DNA from: Flammeovirgaceae bacterium UBA2366
GTDB lineage: Bacteria; Bacteroidota; Bacteroidia; Cytophagales; Cyclobacteriaceae
Assembly: GCA_002344065.1 (NCBI GenBank)
Contig: DDTK01000004.1
Coordinates: forward strand, 1 to 64,000
DNA: 64,000 bases
Reading direction: 5' to 3'
Below the pieces are notes generated by a model. The model worked only from the letters and a program-made list of their open reading frames with translations. It was not told where the DNA came from and made no database searches. Shown one piece after another: positions 34,475 to 43,566 of this stretch. A program made the position numbers and the translations under genes. Numbering within the stretch: the first letter of the stretch is position 1; every line of letters starts with the position of its first letter.

Positions 34475-35605
34475 ATGAATTCTTTTAAAATTTTTCATAA
34501 ATTTCTTTTCAACGTTGCACTTCTTTTTGCTTCAATTTTGTTCCTATACAGTTGCAGCAAAGAAAACGATCCTGAGCCCGGTCTGTATTTCCCACCACCA
34601 GATGCTCCCTGGAAAAAAGTAACACCAGCAAGTTTAAATTGGGATGAGTCTAAAATTCCGGAATTGAGGGCTTTTTTGGTTGCCTCAAATAGTCGGGCAT
34701 TTATTGTGCTTAAGGATGGGAAAATTGTAATTGAGGAGTACATGGGAAAAGAGTTGTGGGGCGACCCACCGGTTGATTTTAATGTAAACAGTGCTTGGTA
34801 TTGGGCTTCTGCTGGAAAAACGTTGACTGCCGTATTAGTTGGCAAAGCAGAGGCTCAAGGGAAGATAAATCTTGATGCAAAGACTTCTGATTATTTAGGT
34901 ACAGGCTGGACAAGTTTGGAGTTAACTCAAGAAAATAAAATTACAGTTCGGCACCAACTCACCATGACAACCGGACTAGATGATGATGCGGCAAAGAATT
35001 TTTACACCGACCCAATCTATCTGACCTACTTGGCAGATCCGGGAACACGCTGGGCCTACCATAACGGACCTTACACCTTACTGGATGACGTAATGACGAA
35101 TGCAACTGGCAAAACACTCAATGCTTATCTCGCTGAAGAAATAAAATCAAAAACCGGAATGGACGGTCAATTTAATAAACAAGGTTATAATAATGTGTAT
35201 TATAGTACCGCGCGCTCCATGGCTCGTTTTGGTTTACTTTTATTGAATAAAGGTAAATGGAAGCAAGACCAGGTCATTCCAGAGGATTACTATAACCTTA
35301 TGATTAATTCTTCTCAAAACATGAATATTTCCTATGGCTATCTGACCTGGTTAAATGGTAAATCTTCCTTTATGGAACCCGAGTCACAAACGGTAATACC
35401 AGGTGCTCTTACTCCAAGTGCTCCAGCGGATATGTTTGCTGCCATGGGTAAAAGCTTTCAGATCGTGAATATTGTGCCCAGTAAAAACATTGTTGTTATA
35501 CGTATGGGCGATGAACCAGGCACTTCATCCATTCCATTCCAATTTCAAGATGATCTTTGGAAAAAGTTAAATGAAATTATTAAAGAGGACGAAGAAATAG
35601 AGTAA
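34475..35605 (+). CDS. Beta-lactamase-family serine hydrolase lipoprotein, paralogue
   Basis: A 376-residue lipoprotein (lipobox LYSC, Cys about residue 27) very similar to the gene at 30578 along the entire length, for example ASAGKTLTA, RWAYHNGPYTLLDDV, KSKTGMDGQFNK and SYGYLTWLNGKSS. SxxK is SAGK near residue 118. Its codon use looks more AT-rich than that of its paralogue. The two probably arose by duplication, with unrelated genes between. Function unknown. Confidence 0.92.
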   Translation: MNSFKIFHKFLFNVALLFASILFLYSCSKENDPEPGLYFPPPDAPWKKVTPASLNWDESKIPELRAFLVASNSRAFIVLKDGKIVIEEYMGKELWGDPPVDFNVNSAWYWASAGKTLTAVLVGKAEAQGKINLDAKTSDYLGTGWTSLELTQENKITVRHQLTMTTGLDDDAAKNFYTDPIYLTYLADPGTRWAYHNGPYTLLDDVMTNATGKTLNAYLAEEIKSKTGMDGQFNKQGYNNVYYSTARSMARFGLLLLNKGKWKQDQVIPEDYYNLMINSSQNMNISYGYLTWLNGKSSFMEPESQTVIPGALTPSAPADMFAAMGKSFQIVNIVPSKNIVVIRMGDEPGTSSIPFQFQDDLWKKLNEIIKEDEEIE

Positions 35606-35616
35606 ATCCTCTTGCC

Positions 35617-36357
35617 TCACGATAAGGCTTCTATTTGAACACCACGCGCGAACAAATTACTACTAATCTGTTGTATAAAATCATGTGCATCAGGCATATC
35701 ACCATGAATGCATATTGTGTCCACTTTTAAGGATATGATTTCTCCAGTTAGTGTTGTAACACATTTTTCTTTCACAAGTTGAGCAACCTGCTTCACCACA
35801 TCGGTTGTGCTTTGATGCAAGGCTTGGGGGTGCGATCGGGGCGTTAGCGTTCCATCCGGTTGGTATGTGCGGTCGGCAAATACTTCATTGGCAGTTTTTA
35901 AACCCACTGATTTAGCTTCTGTGATCATCACGCTTCCGCTTAAGCCATAAAAAATCAATCCGGGATCAATGTCTTTAACAGCTTGCGCGGCTATTTTACT
36001 GATCAACCTATCTTTTGCGGCCATGTTATATAGCGCCCCGTGCAGTTTCACGTGGTGTAATCGCGCGTGCTTTTCCTTGCAAAGGGTCTGGATGATCACC
36101 ACCTGTTTATAAACCAGGTGATACAATTCTTCCGCTGAAAGTTGTATCGGCTTGCGACCAAAATTTTCTTTATCGTCAAAGCCAGGGTGCGCACCAATCG
36201 CAACGGTATGCTTCAAACACAAATCGATGGTGTGGCGCATGATGGATTCATTGCCCGCATGGTAACCACAGGCAATGTTGGCGCTGCTGATGTACGGCAT
36301 GATGGCCGCATCATTCGGCATGCCTTCACCCATATCGCAATTGATGTCAATCGTCAT
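35617..36357 (-). CDS. pxpA: 5-oxoprolinase subunit PxpA
   Basis: A 246-residue LamB/YcsF family protein, with the diagnostic N-terminus DINCDMGEGMPNDAAIMPYISSANIACGYHAGNE and ANEVFADRTYQPDGTLTPR. PxpA acts together with PxpB and PxpC in the ATP-dependent cleavage of 5-oxoproline (pyroglutamate) to glutamate. It overlaps pxpC by four bases (ATGA) and is last in the operon pxpB-pxpC-pxpA. Confidence 0.95.
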   Translation of the reverse strand: MTIDINCDMGEGMPNDAAIMPYISSANIACGYHAGNESIMRHTIDLCLKHTVAIGAHPGFDDKENFGRKPIQLSAEELYHLVYKQVVIIQTLCKEKHARLHHVKLHGALYNMAAKDRLISKIAAQAVKDIDPGLIFYGLSGSVMITEAKSVGLKTANEVFADRTYQPDGTLTPRSHPQALHQSTTDVVKQVAQLVKEKCVTTLTGEIISLKVDTICIHGDMPDAHDFIQQISSNLFARGVQIEALS

Positions 36358-37337
36358 AAATCAATTTCCCGCAGTTTAAATGTACATGCTTTCTGCAGTT
36401 GCCGTAAACTTCTTTCCTGCGTGAATAACAAATCTTCTGCCTCCTGTACAGAAACAAACGAAAACGAAATCCTTTCATTGGGCCTGCATTGAGCCAACCG
36501 CGAGCGATCGGCACCAATAACATGAGCCATTCGCGGATAGCCACCGGTGGTTTGATGATCAGCCATAAGCACAATTGGCTCACCGTTGGGTAACAGTTGT
36601 ACCGTTCCAAACGAAACCGCAGTGGAAAGTAGTTCTTGCTTTTTGGTTTGCTTCAGGGGCGTTCCGGTTAACCGGTAACCCATGCGATCGCTTTGGCTGC
36701 TGATGGTGAATTCTTTTTTAAGAAAATCCTGTTTCGATTTTTTTGGCAGCCAGTCAAATTCATTTCCCTCAATACATCTTATTGTAGTCTGTTTATGATC
36801 AGACCATGGCCGGTAAAATTCCGAAACATTTGCACGCCAGGGGAAAATTTTTGTTTCTGCTTTATTCATTTTTCGCTTAAACAAAAGCTCATCACCTTTC
36901 TTCAATAATCTACCATCAACGCCACCAATCCTGGCTTTTACATGGGTGCTCTTACTTCCTAACCAATCATTCAATTCAAAACCATCCCGCACTGCCAGGT
37001 AACACCACACACCATGTATAACTTTGGTAAACTTCAACTCACTTCCTGATGCCACCCGAACCGGTTGATGCAATGGAATACTGTTACCATTCAACTTTGC
37101 AGAAAAGTCGGCTCCGCTTACGACTATCAAAGCCGGTTTATTGAACCGAAAGGTTGAAGCCGGGAAACTCATTTCAATAACGGCTTCATGCAGTTCGTTC
37201 CCCACCAATGCGTTGGCAACCTTCATGGCGTTCAAGTCCATAACTCCATTGGGGTTTATGCCCAGGTGTTGGAAACCAAACCGTCCTCCATCCTGAATGG
37301 AATCGGCCATACCCGCTTTGATTACTTCAATGCTCAT
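36354..37337 (-). CDS. pxpC: 5-oxoprolinase subunit PxpC
   Basis: A 327-residue protein of the biotin-dependent carboxyltransferase-like AHS2 family. Typical segments are IQDGGRFGFQHLGINPNGVMDL near the N-terminus and SDRMGYRLTGTPL and VQLLPNGEPIVLMADHQTTGGYPR near residues 200-260. It forms the catalytic assembly with PxpB and uses ATP to open the pyroglutamate ring. It overlaps both neighbours by four bases. Confidence 0.95.
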   Translation of the reverse strand: MSIEVIKAGMADSIQDGGRFGFQHLGINPNGVMDLNAMKVANALVGNELHEAVIEMSFPASTFRFNKPALIVVSGADFSAKLNGNSIPLHQPVRVASGSELKFTKVIHGVWCYLAVRDGFELNDWLGSKSTHVKARIGGVDGRLLKKGDELLFKRKMNKAETKIFPWRANVSEFYRPWSDHKQTTIRCIEGNEFDWLPKKSKQDFLKKEFTISSQSDRMGYRLTGTPLKQTKKQELLSTAVSFGTVQLLPNGEPIVLMADHQTTGGYPRMAHVIGADRSRLAQCRPNERISFSFVSVQEAEDLLFTQERSLRQLQKACTFKLREIDL

Positions 37338-38098
37338 GGTGAAAGTGGGTTGAAGTTTCGCCCATCAAAAACATCGAACGCTTGTTTACTGATGGAATAA
37401 AATTTCACTTCGTCACCCGGCTGAAATAACACCGCATCTTTTCTTCCGTGGCCTGTAACTATTCCGGGGTTTGAATGAACACAAACCTCGGGATTAAATA
37501 GTTGAAGGGGTGTTCTTCCGATGATGTTCCAACCGCCTGGTGAATCGAGCGGATAAATGCCGGTTTGATTTCCCGCTATACCCACACTGCCTGCAGGAAC
37601 CTGCTTACGTGGAGTGGTCAATCGTGGGGCGGCAAGTTTCTCATTGACGCTTCCCATGTAGGCAAAGCCCGGTAAAAATCCCAACATGTAGACCCGATAT
37701 GTTTGTTGGGTATGAAGTTCAATAATCTGATCAACCGAAAGTTTATTGGTTTTAGCCAATGATTTTAAATCGAAACCGAAAGCAGGATCATAACAAACCG
37801 GAATCAGAAGTTTTCGCTTTGGCAGCGCTTCGCTTTCCTGACATTCCCGGAGCGCACGTTCTATTTCATTTCTCACCCAGGCGAATGCCTCAGGGTGATG
37901 CTTACGGATGATACCCACATCGTACACAATTGTTAAGGTGCTGTATCCAGGTATTACATCTTTCCAGAACGGATTGGGATGGCGCTGTAAATAATGAAAC
38001 AGCCTGAAAACCCGGTCGTTAATGGCAACATCCATTGTATCACCCAGGCAAACCGTCAGGGCATTTTCACCGGCCGCATAAATGGAAAGTGCTTCCAA
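37334..38098 (-). CDS. pxpB: 5-oxoprolinase subunit PxpB
   Basis: A 254-residue AHS1/KipI family protein. GFLPGFAYMGSV near residue 140, RLTTPRKQVPAGSVGIAGNQTGIYPLDSPGGWNIIGRTP and the final QPGDEVKF are the family landmarks. It partners with PxpC. First gene of the pxpBCA operon. The start at 38098 gives an N-terminus (MEALSIYAAGENALTV) that matches others of the family. Confidence 0.95.
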   Translation of the reverse strand: MEALSIYAAGENALTVCLGDTMDVAINDRVFRLFHYLQRHPNPFWKDVIPGYSTLTIVYDVGIIRKHHPEAFAWVRNEIERALRECQESEALPKRKLLIPVCYDPAFGFDLKSLAKTNKLSVDQIIELHTQQTYRVYMLGFLPGFAYMGSVNEKLAAPRLTTPRKQVPAGSVGIAGNQTGIYPLDSPGGWNIIGRTPLQLFNPEVCVHSNPGIVTGHGRKDAVLFQPGDEVKFYSISKQAFDVFDGRNFNPLSP

Positions 38099-38214
38099 AA
38101 AAAGTTGATTTTATTCCCAAAATATAGGGATTTCAACGCTCGGAATATTTACTTCTACAAGAATGAAACATATCCATATCTTTCACGTTCGTAGAACTAA
38201 TCTAACGTACAAAC

Positions 38215-38239
38215 TCACCCTTCGACAGGCTCAGGGTGA
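38215..38239. repeat. Short intergenic palindromic repeat
   Basis: TCACCCT (38215-38221) and AGGGTGA (38233-38239) form a perfect 7-bp stem around TCGACAGGCTC. I recall the word CCTTCGACAGGCTCAGGG as a common interspersed palindrome in many bacterial assemblies, so this is probably a REP-like element. It lies between pxpB and padR. Confidence 0.6.
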
Positions 38240-38256
38240 CACTAAGGCTACTTAAT

Positions 38257-38595
38257 ATGAAAGGAACGTATTTAGGCGAATTGGAAGAACTGGTGCTACT
38301 AACCGTAGGCATTCTCTATCCGGAAGCATATGGTGTAGCGGTTATGGATGAAATTGAAAAGCAGGCTGGCCGAAGTTTAAATATCAGCGCAGTGCATGCT
38401 GTTCTTACCCGTCTGGAAGAAAAAGGATTTTTAAAATCGAAAATGAGTGACCCGACTGAAGAACGAGGCGGGCGCAGAAAGCGAATATTTCTGCTAACAG
38501 CCGCAGGCAAACGCGCTCTGGAAGAAGCTAACGAACTTCGCACACAGCTTTTCAATCAGATACCGAAAATGGCACTACAATTCAGACTTGCCTGA
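38257..38595 (+). CDS. PadR family transcriptional regulator
   Basis: About 112 residues from the ATG at 38257. The winged-helix matches PadR: GELEELVLLTVGILYPEAYGVAVMDEIEKQAGR, then NISAVHAVLTRLEEKGFLKSK and GRRKRIFLLTAAGKRAL. In Bacteroidota such genes sit directly before large permease genes, as here. An inverted repeat ACGTT-N14-AACGT (38185-38208) upstream could be its operator. Likely represses itself and the permease. Confidence 0.92.
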   Translation: MKGTYLGELEELVLLTVGILYPEAYGVAVMDEIEKQAGRSLNISAVHAVLTRLEEKGFLKSKMSDPTEERGGRRKRIFLLTAAGKRALEEANELRTQLFNQIPKMALQFRLA

Positions 38596-38602
38596 TTGCA
38601 AT

Positions 38603-41215
38603 ATGAAAATTTCACCTCCGCGTTGGGCCGATAGATTTCTTGAGTGGTACTGCCATCCTGCACTACTCGAAGAAATTCAGGGTGATGCCTACGAACTGTT
38701 TTACCGGACAGCCAAAGTGAACGAGCGAAAAGCAAAATTATCATTTATCTGGAATGTCCTTCGGTTCTTCCGTTGGAAGAACATTAAGAAAAGAAAACCG
38801 AATCAAGAAAACAACATTCTCCACGCTGCTATGCTTAAAAATATTTTAACAGTTTCATTACGCAATTTTTCACGTTATCCGGGGCACTCGTTTATTAACG
38901 TTACCGGTCTTGCGGCAGGTTTTACTTGCGCTTTCCTGATTTTGCTTTGGGTAAGTCATGAATATTCATTCGATCAGTTTCACAACGACAAAGAGCGACT
39001 GTATAAAGTACTCACGCATGTCGATGCCAACGGCACCATTCAAACATACGATGTGGCCGGTAACAATATGGATGTATCAACGGTACCTGAAGTGGAGAGC
39101 ATAACTCGAATTTCATCCGGCAATCGCTGGCCACATGAACTGTGTTTTCGGCCTGAGGATGAGCCAAACGAGTGTATTTATTTTAACGGCATTTATAGCA
39201 ATGAAACGCTGTTCAGCAATTTTAATTTTCCGATTCTATCCGGTGATCCGAGCCCGTTGAGCAAGCCTGCACAGATAGCCATTTCAGAAAAAATGGCACA
39301 AACACTATATGCCTCACAAAACCCAATCGGCAAAACCATAAAAATTGATGATACACGGGAAGTAGTAATCGCTTCCGTTTTCAAGGATATTCCGGGACAG
39401 TCATCCATTCAGTTTGATTTTGCATTACCCTTCGACATTCTCAAAAAACAATGGGGCATTGATGATAACATGCTGGCGCAGCAATTTTTTAACATTTACC
39501 TGAAAACCAAATCACCGGTTGATACAAAAACGCTCTCTGAAAAATTGAACAACGAACAGGTTATCAGCGCAGCATACAAAGCTCAAAAAATCAAGTATGA
39601 AGCCTACGCCTTCCCCGACTGGCACCTGAAGAGCAAGTTTGAAAACGGACGCAACAGCGGTGGAAGAATTGAATACGTAACGCTGTTTATCATTATTGGC
39701 ACACTGGTGATGTTGATGGCCGTAATAAACTTTGTAAATATGGCAACGGCACGTGCCGCGCTTCGTGCAAAGGAAATCGGCATACGCAAAGTTACCGGAG
39801 CTTACCGCGGAAGTTTAATTGTCCAGTTTATGGGCGAAGCTTTCTTTATTGTTTTTGTGGCCTTTGTGATTTCAGCCCTGGTAACGCAACTCGTACTCCC
39901 CTTCTTCAATCAGCTGATTGGTGAACCCTTAACCCTGAATCTGTTGAGCAATAAGATGCCGCTGTACCTGGCTGGCGGCCTAATCCTTATTGCACTGATG
40001 GCCGGTTTCTACCCTGCCCTCATTATCTCATCGTTTCAACCTGCTACTATTTTAAAAGGGCAATTGTCAAACGCGACAACCGGCTCCCTCCGCTTAAGAA
40101 AAGTACTGATGGTTGTTCAGCTAAGCGCTTCTGTGGGGATTATTATTTTTGGAAGCATTCTATACCGGCAACTGGATTTCATCACGCAAACCAATCTGGG
40201 TTTCGACCGGAGCAACACCATCCGGCTTGAGCCAACCTTTACGTTACTTAAAAATTACGATGCTTTTAAAAATGATTTACTCGGCAACCCTGTAATCGAA
40301 AGTGTTGGCGCATCTGATTCCAACCCGTTAAATGCAGGTGGTGGAAATGTAGGTGTTAGCTGGCAAGGCAAATCACCTGATTTAAGAGTTTCCTTCAAAA
40401 CCATTGGCTGCTTTTATGATTTTCCGCAGACGATTGGTTTAGAATTGTTGGAAGGAAATAACTTCCGGGCCGACCGACAGATTCGTGATTCGCTTGCAAC
40501 TGAAGTACTGATTTCAAAAAAAGCAGCAAGCATGATGGGCTTCGATAATCCGGTTGGTGAAAAAATTACAATTGGAGATGTTGCTTGTGAAGTAGTTGGT
40601 GTTGTTAACGACTTTCACACGGCCTCCCTTCATACTGAAATCGAGCCCGTAATTCTTTACAGAAAACAAATCTATTATGTTTCAGCAATCTACATCAAAT
40701 ACCAACCTGGAATGGCTCAGCAGGCCCAGGAAATAGTTAATAGTGCATACAAAAAAATAGAACCAACCTTTACCATGAAGTATTGGTTTCAGGATGAAAC
40801 ATTTCATGAATTGTATAAAACAGAAATCCTGGCCTCACGATTGGTTTTAATTTTCTCCATCATGGCATTGGTAATTGCGATCATCGGAATTACCGGTTTG
40901 GCCACGTTTAATGTTATGCGCAAAACAAAAGAGATTGGGATCCGGAGGGTATTTGGAGCCTCCATTACAGAAGTTTTAGGCGTACTCTTTAAAGAATTTT
41001 CATGGGTACTTCTCTTCGCAGTTGCAGTTTCCGCACCCCTTGCCTGGTATTCTTCAAATCAGTGGCTTAACGGCTTTGCCTATCGTACGGCTATTCCCTG
41101 GTGGGTATTTGCCGTTACAATAGCCGGGGCAGGTTTGCTCATCCTGATCATTATCTGGTTACAAGGGCGCAAAACAATTGGAACGAATCCAACTCAGGTA
41201 TTGCGAAGTGAGTAA
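38603..41215 (+). CDS. FtsX/MacB-type permease with N-terminal permease-prefix domain
   Basis: About 870 residues from the ATG at 38603; a TTG at 38588 overlapping padR is a weaker alternative. Residues 1-70 are a permease prefix domain (WADRFLEWYCHPALLEEIQGDAYELF). A TM helix (near 90) and a MacB-like periplasmic core follow, then three TM helices (near 365-470) and the same arrangement repeated to a second set at the C-terminus, including RAKEIGIRKVTGAYRG and RKTKEIGIRRVFGAS, which are FtsX-domain signatures. No ATPase gene is adjacent, so the energy source must lie elsewhere. It probably exports peptides or antimicrobials, or transmits mechanical work. Confidence 0.92.
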   Translation: MKISPPRWADRFLEWYCHPALLEEIQGDAYELFYRTAKVNERKAKLSFIWNVLRFFRWKNIKKRKPNQENNILHAAMLKNILTVSLRNFSRYPGHSFINVTGLAAGFTCAFLILLWVSHEYSFDQFHNDKERLYKVLTHVDANGTIQTYDVAGNNMDVSTVPEVESITRISSGNRWPHELCFRPEDEPNECIYFNGIYSNETLFSNFNFPILSGDPSPLSKPAQIAISEKMAQTLYASQNPIGKTIKIDDTREVVIASVFKDIPGQSSIQFDFALPFDILKKQWGIDDNMLAQQFFNIYLKTKSPVDTKTLSEKLNNEQVISAAYKAQKIKYEAYAFPDWHLKSKFENGRNSGGRIEYVTLFIIIGTLVMLMAVINFVNMATARAALRAKEIGIRKVTGAYRGSLIVQFMGEAFFIVFVAFVISALVTQLVLPFFNQLIGEPLTLNLLSNKMPLYLAGGLILIALMAGFYPALIISSFQPATILKGQLSNATTGSLRLRKVLMVVQLSASVGIIIFGSILYRQLDFITQTNLGFDRSNTIRLEPTFTLLKNYDAFKNDLLGNPVIESVGASDSNPLNAGGGNVGVSWQGKSPDLRVSFKTIGCFYDFPQTIGLELLEGNNFRADRQIRDSLATEVLISKKAASMMGFDNPVGEKITIGDVACEVVGVVNDFHTASLHTEIEPVILYRKQIYYVSAIYIKYQPGMAQQAQEIVNSAYKKIEPTFTMKYWFQDETFHELYKTEILASRLVLIFSIMALVIAIIGITGLATFNVMRKTKEIGIRRVFGASITEVLGVLFKEFSWVLLFAVAVSAPLAWYSSNQWLNGFAYRTAIPWWVFAVTIAGAGLLILIIIWLQGRKTIGTNPTQVLRSE

Positions 41216-41308
41216 GTGCTGCAAAATCTTCCGCCCCGGTGAACCGATATGGCGCCCGTATTAACGGACAGTACCATGAGCTAACAGATACTAACCTAAC
41301 TTTTGTTA

Positions 41309-42154
41309 TTATTTACTTCCTTGTGGCATAAGCTGTGCAGCCATGTTCTTAGCCCAATCAACCGTTGAGGGTTTGCTGAATGGCTTGTCAAAAAATTCCT
41401 TCAGCCAGTACAACATCAGGTTGGGTTTTTCATCAGAAATAAAATGTGTAGTAGCTGGCACTATGCATAGATTGGAATTAGGAATAGCCTTGAAAATCTT
41501 TACGGAGTGCTCCAGCAATACTGCATCGCGATCACCCGCCATGATCAAGACTGGCGCCTTAATTTTTCCTAGATCAGTAAAAGCAATGTTAGGATGCTCC
41601 ACCATTAACCGGATATGCTTTTGCATAAGCGTGTCGGGAATAGCTTTGTAGTTTTTCATCATTTCTACGATGTAAGGTTCTAATGCCGTGTTATCCGGTT
41701 GAACATTGGCTCCTGTAGCTACCAGTTTTTTCACTTTAGCCGGATATTGATAGCCCATAATCAATCCAATAATACCTCCGTCACTATGGCCCCAGATATA
41801 TGCCGAATCAATTTTCAGTTGATTCAATAACCCATTGATATCACTGGCCATCAGCTCATAGTTTAATTCCTTTGAACAGCCGCTTTTGCCATGGCAACGA
41901 TTATCAACCGCGATCACCTTGTACTTCTTTGCCAGGTCGGGTATAAGATTTGCCCTTCCGGCAATCGACCCTCCATTACCATGCAACAACAATAGCGGCT
42001 GGCCTTCTCCATATACTTCGTAGTAAAGTTGTATTCCATTTACTTTCGCAAATTTCCCCACCTGTGGGTTCTTTCCATAAGAAACGCCTTGGGCCAGGCT
42101 AAGGCATAGGCCAGCTATCACAATTCCGGCCACGATCAAAATGACTCTTTTCAT
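41309..42154 (-). CDS. Exported alpha/beta hydrolase
   Basis: A 281-residue serine hydrolase with an N-terminal hydrophobic signal or anchor (VILIVAGIVIAGLCLSLA). The oxyanion segment is LLLHGNGGSIAGRAN and the nucleophile is Ser in GHSDGG (near residue 119); the acid Asp is probably in IMAGDRDAV and the catalytic His in VPATTHFISDEKP. Substrate unknown. A -7-like element TAGTTTTG (minus strand, 42176-42183) precedes it, and it is divergent from an AraC regulator. Confidence 0.9.
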   Translation of the reverse strand: MKRVILIVAGIVIAGLCLSLAQGVSYGKNPQVGKFAKVNGIQLYYEVYGEGQPLLLLHGNGGSIAGRANLIPDLAKKYKVIAVDNRCHGKSGCSKELNYELMASDINGLLNQLKIDSAYIWGHSDGGIIGLIMGYQYPAKVKKLVATGANVQPDNTALEPYIVEMMKNYKAIPDTLMQKHIRLMVEHPNIAFTDLGKIKAPVLIMAGDRDAVLLEHSVKIFKAIPNSNLCIVPATTHFISDEKPNLMLYWLKEFFDKPFSKPSTVDWAKNMAAQLMPQGSK

Positions 42155-42175
42155 ACTTTAATGTTGATTTTAATA

Positions 42176-42183
42176 CAAAACTA
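42176..42183 (-). promoter_or_regulatory. Possible -7 element of the hydrolase gene
   Basis: Minus-strand TAGTTTTG fits TAnnTTTG and is about 20 bases before the ATG at 42154. The -33 region is not convincing. A loose inverted repeat ACAAT-N6-ATTGT lies in the same divergent space. Confidence 0.35.
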
Positions 42184-42221
42184 CCCGGTGCGACAATGGA
42201 ATAATTGTAAATTTTGGACAA

Positions 42222-43052
42222 ATGCATCCTGTACAGGTTAAAGAATTAGCACCGGCCAACCCTTTATTGCTGGGCTATATTGAAACATACAAATGGATTT
42301 CGGCTACAGAACCGTTGATTGTGCGGACGATACCCAATGGACGATTGGATGCCTGGATTTCGCTCAAGGGTAGATTTTTGTGGCAGCAAAACGCTATCGG
42401 TGATTTTCAAATTCTTCCTGAATCAGGTTTTTTTCCTTTAACCCGGTTGGGCAATCGGGCGAAAACAGAAAAAAATTTCTCTTGCATCAGCATAAAGATT
42501 TTTCCTCATGCCCTTACACTGCCTGTAATGGCCGATCAGCAACTTAACCAGCCTATAGGTTTACCTGAAATCTTTGATACAAAAGCATGTGATATTTTAA
42601 AGCAGCAACTGAATTCAACTTCCGATCCACTTGAACACCGGAACTACCTGGATCAATTTTTTGCTCGTGAGCTCTTCAGAAAAGGAGTTCCAGATCAATG
42701 GATGCGGGATGTGATTACCGCCCTGGAAAGGGGAGCGGCTGCGCAAATGACCATGATGGAAATTGCGGAGCAAAATCATGTTACCATCAAAACACTTGAA
42801 CGTAGATTTAAAAAGGTATTTGGGATCTCCCCAAAATTATTTGCCGACTTAATTCGCTTGCAGGAAACGGCTAAAAATATCCGGCAGGATAAACAAAATT
42901 CATTAACACATGGTGATTTAGCTGAAGCACTTGGATTTGGTTATTACGACCAATCGCATTTTGTAAAAGCTTGTAAAAAAATTACCGGCTTGACACCCAA
43001 GCAATTGTTCACCAGGCTTCCCGGCCAGGTGACTGATTTTCTGGTTGAGTAA
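42222..43052 (+). CDS. AraC family transcriptional regulator
   Basis: A 276-residue regulator with an N-terminal sensing region resembling the DUF6597-type domain (PNGRLDAWISLKGRFLWQ) and a C-terminal AraC HTH pair: MMEIAEQNHVTIKTLERRFKKVFGISPKLFADLIRLQ and DLAEALGFGYYDQSHFVKACKKITGLTPKQL. It is divergent from the alpha/beta hydrolase gene, a probable target. Its effector is unknown. Confidence 0.92.
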   Translation: MHPVQVKELAPANPLLLGYIETYKWISATEPLIVRTIPNGRLDAWISLKGRFLWQQNAIGDFQILPESGFFPLTRLGNRAKTEKNFSCISIKIFPHALTLPVMADQQLNQPIGLPEIFDTKACDILKQQLNSTSDPLEHRNYLDQFFARELFRKGVPDQWMRDVITALERGAAAQMTMMEIAEQNHVTIKTLERRFKKVFGISPKLFADLIRLQETAKNIRQDKQNSLTHGDLAEALGFGYYDQSHFVKACKKITGLTPKQLFTRLPGQVTDFLVE

Positions 43053-43054
43053 AG

Positions 43055-43507
43055 CTATCCTCTTAATTTATCCAGCAATCGGTTCAGTTCCTGTGCCTCA
43101 GCTTTAGTAAGGTTCTTAAGGGTTGACTGCCATGCATCCGATGCACGATCAATTTTGGTAAGCAGGTTCAGTCCCTTATCAGTAATACTAATGTCGACCT
43201 GCCTGCGGTTGTTCTTGCAGATTTCACGTTTTACCAAACCCTTTACACGAAGTTTCTCTACCAATCGTGTAGCGTTACTGTTCTTATCAATCATGCGGCA
43301 GGTGATGTCGGCCAGCATCATGGGCTTGGGATGACTGCCTCGTAAAATGCGCAATACATTAAATTGTTCCGGGGTAACATCAAACGTTTTCAAAAACGTT
43401 GCGTTCCGGTTATACAGCCAGCTTCCGGTAAACAAAATGTTTACAGCCGCCTTTTGAAATTCGCTTTGGAATTTTTCCTGTTTAACTTCACTTTCGATGG
43501 AAGGCAT
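43055..43507 (-). CDS. MarR family transcriptional regulator
   Basis: A 150-residue winged-helix protein with FDVTPEQFNVLRILRGS, MLADITCRMIDKNSNATRLVEKLRVKGLVKR and the wing NNRRQVDISITDKGL. It ends with LTKAEAQELNRLLDKLRG. Two Cys (in ITCRM and REICK) could be redox-active. The promoter upstream holds an operator nearly identical to that of the pirin cluster, which suggests autoregulation plus repression of that cluster. Divergent from the YdeI-like gene. Confidence 0.93.
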   Translation of the reverse strand: MPSIESEVKQEKFQSEFQKAAVNILFTGSWLYNRNATFLKTFDVTPEQFNVLRILRGSHPKPMMLADITCRMIDKNSNATRLVEKLRVKGLVKREICKNNRRQVDISITDKGLNLLTKIDRASDAWQSTLKNLTKAEAQELNRLLDKLRG

Positions 43508-43528
43508 AGCGCTAAATCTTTAATGCAT

Positions 43529-43559
43529 CAAAATTAATACAATAGTTGTAGATACAATT
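43529..43559 (-). promoter_or_regulatory. marR promoter with shared operator
   Basis: Minus-strand TTG (43555-43557), 18-nt spacer and TAATTTTG (43529-43536). The spacer region reads TTGTATCTACAACTATTGTAT, differing from the pirin cluster operator at only two positions, with the same placement over the -33 box. This supports a common MarR-type regulator binding both sites. Confidence 0.75.
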
Positions 43560-43566
43560 AAATACC

